This document shows, piece after piece, positions 62,600-64,000 of a stretch of 64,000 nt of DNA (its first letter is position 1; every line of letters begins with the position of its first letter). The position numbers were made by a program, and so were the translations under genes. The stretch comes from JANSWP01 sp041941305 (GTDB lineage Bacteria; Bacteroidota; Bacteroidia; Chitinophagales; Saprospiraceae): the NCBI GenBank assembly GCA_041941305.1, contig JBGTQJ010000010.1:148478-212477 (forward strand), read 5' to 3'. The notes beneath the pieces are model-generated. The model was not told where the DNA came from. It saw only the letters and a program-made list of their open reading frames with translations, and made no database searches.

Positions 62600-63886
62600 A
62601 TGATGAATGAAGCATTAACTATGTCCTCTCAGGACTTAATGAAATTAGAAGATAAACATGGTGCCCATAATTATCATCCCATTCCTGTAGTGTTGTCAAG
62701 AGGAGAAGGAGTTTATGTTTGGGATGTCGAGGGGAAAAAGTACTACGATTTCCTTTCTGCTTATTCTGCTGTAAATCAGGGGCATTGCCATCCTAGAATA
62801 GTAAATGCATTGAAGGAACAGGCAGAGTCTCTGTGCCTTACTTCAAGAGCTTTTTACAATGATATGCTCGGTAGGTATGAGAAATATATTACAGAGTATT
62901 TTGGGTTTGATAAAGTGCTCCCGATGAATACCGGCGCTGAAGGAGTTGAAACTGCAATTAAAATTTGCAGAAAATGGGGCTATGAGAAAAAGGGAATTCC
63001 AAATGGTGAAGCCAAAATCATCGTTTGCGGTGAAAATTTCCACGGCAGGACGACAACCATTATTTCATTTTCAACAGATCCTGATTCCAAAGGCAATTTT
63101 GGACCCTATACACCAGGGTTTATTGCAATTCCATATAATGATTTACAGGCATTGGAATCAACATTAGAAGCACATTCTCCAAATGTAGCAGGATTCCTCG
63201 TAGAACCTATACAAGGGGAGGCTGGAGTGAATGTTCCAGACAATGATTTCCTATCAAGAGCAGCAGCATTATGCAAAAAACACAATGCGCTATTTATTGC
63301 AGATGAAATTCAATCTGGTATTGCTAGAACGGGAAGTATTTTGGCAGTTTGTGGCAATTGCACCTGTAAAGGAAATTGTGAAAGAGGAGCAACCTATACC
63401 AGACCTGATATTTTAATTCTTGGCAAGGCACTTTCGGGTGGTATTTATCCCGTTTCAGCTGTTTTGGCTGACAACGAAATTATGGAAGTTATCCGACCTG
63501 GACAACATGGAAGTACTTATGGAGGAAATCCAGTTGCCTGTGCTGTGGCAATGGAGGCGATGCAAGTGGTACGTGATGAAAAATTGGCTCAGAATGCTCG
63601 ATATTTAGGCGATATTTTCCGAGAACGCATGAACCTATTGGCTGAGAAATCTGACCTGGTGACATTGGTTCGAGGACGAGGACTGCTCAACGCAATTGTT
63701 ATTAACGATACTCCGGACAGCAAAACAGCCTGGAATATTTGTTTGGAATTGGCAGAAAATGGTCTTTTGGCGAAACCAACCCATGGCAACATTATTCGTT
63801 TTGCACCCCCTTTGGTCATGACTGAGGAGCAATTGCACGAATGCTGCGATATAATAGAAAAGACGATTTTAAATTTTACAGTATAG
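62600..63886 (+). CDS. rocD: Ornithine--oxo-acid transaminase
   Basis: 428 residues from ATG 62600 (MMNEALTMSSQDLMKLEDKH); the TTG at 62552 is rejected. It moves the delta-amino group of ornithine to 2-oxoglutarate, giving glutamate semialdehyde. Class III aminotransferase blocks: NYHPIPVVLSRGEGVYVWDV, SAYSAVNQGHCHPRIVNALK, MNTGAEGVETAIKICRKWGY, FLVEPIQGEAGVNVPD, IADEIQSGIARTG and the PLP lysine in LILGKALSGGIYPVSAVLAD. A short Cys-rich insert (CGNCTCKGNCERGATYTRPD) sits before the lysine block and looks like a small metal or disulfide site. Monocistronic. Confidence 0.95.
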   Translation: MMNEALTMSSQDLMKLEDKHGAHNYHPIPVVLSRGEGVYVWDVEGKKYYDFLSAYSAVNQGHCHPRIVNALKEQAESLCLTSRAFYNDMLGRYEKYITEYFGFDKVLPMNTGAEGVETAIKICRKWGYEKKGIPNGEAKIIVCGENFHGRTTTIISFSTDPDSKGNFGPYTPGFIAIPYNDLQALESTLEAHSPNVAGFLVEPIQGEAGVNVPDNDFLSRAAALCKKHNALFIADEIQSGIARTGSILAVCGNCTCKGNCERGATYTRPDILILGKALSGGIYPVSAVLADNEIMEVIRPGQHGSTYGGNPVACAVAMEAMQVVRDEKLAQNARYLGDIFRERMNLLAEKSDLVTLVRGRGLLNAIVINDTPDSKTAWNICLELAENGLLAKPTHGNIIRFAPPLVMTEEQLHECCDIIEKTILNFTV

Positions 63887-64000
63887 CATAGGCTTTTAAC
63901 AGGAGTCTTCCTAAATTTTGGGAAAAATTCTTTATGTTTATTTTCTTTAAGCACCAAGTCATATTTATCTACAACTAATTTTCGTTTCTTTTTTCCTCTC

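Overview
The window comes from an AT-rich bacterium of the phylum Bacteroidota, most likely class Saprospiria (Saprospiraceae-like). The phylum call rests on a giant adhesin with SprB repeats and a type B type-IX-secretion (T9SS) C-terminal domain, a secreted M43 protease with a type A T9SS tail, a PorT-family barrel next to menG, a BatA/VWA protein next to a dihydroorotase homologue, DUF4199, DUF1573 and DUF3810 families, and promoters of the TTTG-N17-19-TAnnTTTG type. The family-level placement is inference. No rRNA, tRNA, CRISPR array, insertion sequence or prophage was seen.

Layout. 0-5.5 kb: a giant secreted adhesin, cut by the left window edge. 5.5-6.9 kb: a phosphonate locus in decay, with an intact PEP mutase and a frameshifted, truncated phosphonopyruvate decarboxylase; it is visibly more GC-rich than its surroundings. 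7-11 kb: an outer-membrane barrel and a YfhO-type membrane protein. 11-24 kb: glycosyltransferases, a BatA/VWA protein, a catalytically degenerate dihydroorotase homologue, DUF4199/DUF5684 membrane proteins (one decayed), then a surface-polysaccharide set (GT2, GT4, flippase, sulfotransferase), a rhomboid protease and a saccharopine-dehydrogenase-like protein. 24-36 kb: cytidine deaminase, a secreted amidohydrolase, an M1 aminopeptidase with a CPBP protease, DUF1573, a fused E1 alpha/beta 2-oxoacid dehydrogenase, and folC. 36-41.7 kb: a GlgE, maltokinase, GlgB operon for alpha-glucan synthesis from maltose-1-phosphate. 41.8-46 kb: porT, menG, gyrA. 46-51 kb: a TPR protein, an orphan TRAP small permease, a barrel, an ankyrin protein and a small HsdR_N-type protein. 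51-57 kb: threonine catabolism (tdh, kbl), the M43 protease, a serine/threonine PLP lyase with a single-domain asparaginase, and an OmpA lipoprotein. 58-64 kb: an arsenosugar pair (ArsS and its peroxidase-like partner), a lipoprotein pyrophosphatase, a probable bacterial gasdermin followed 5 bp later by a DUF3810 membrane metalloprotease, and ornithine aminotransferase.

The most notable item is the gasdermin-like gene at 60537-61367, whose order of conserved blocks follows bacterial gasdermins from an N-terminal cysteine to a short acidic tail. Its tightly linked partner is a membrane zinc protease rather than a caspase-like or trypsin-like one, and predicted topology puts that active site in the periplasm, so direct activation is uncertain. 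Other points of interest are the broken phosphonate pathway, the glucan operon without treS, the dihydroorotase homologue lacking metal ligands, an exported pyrophosphatase, and short low-complexity repeat tracts that sit exactly at gene starts and confuse start calls.
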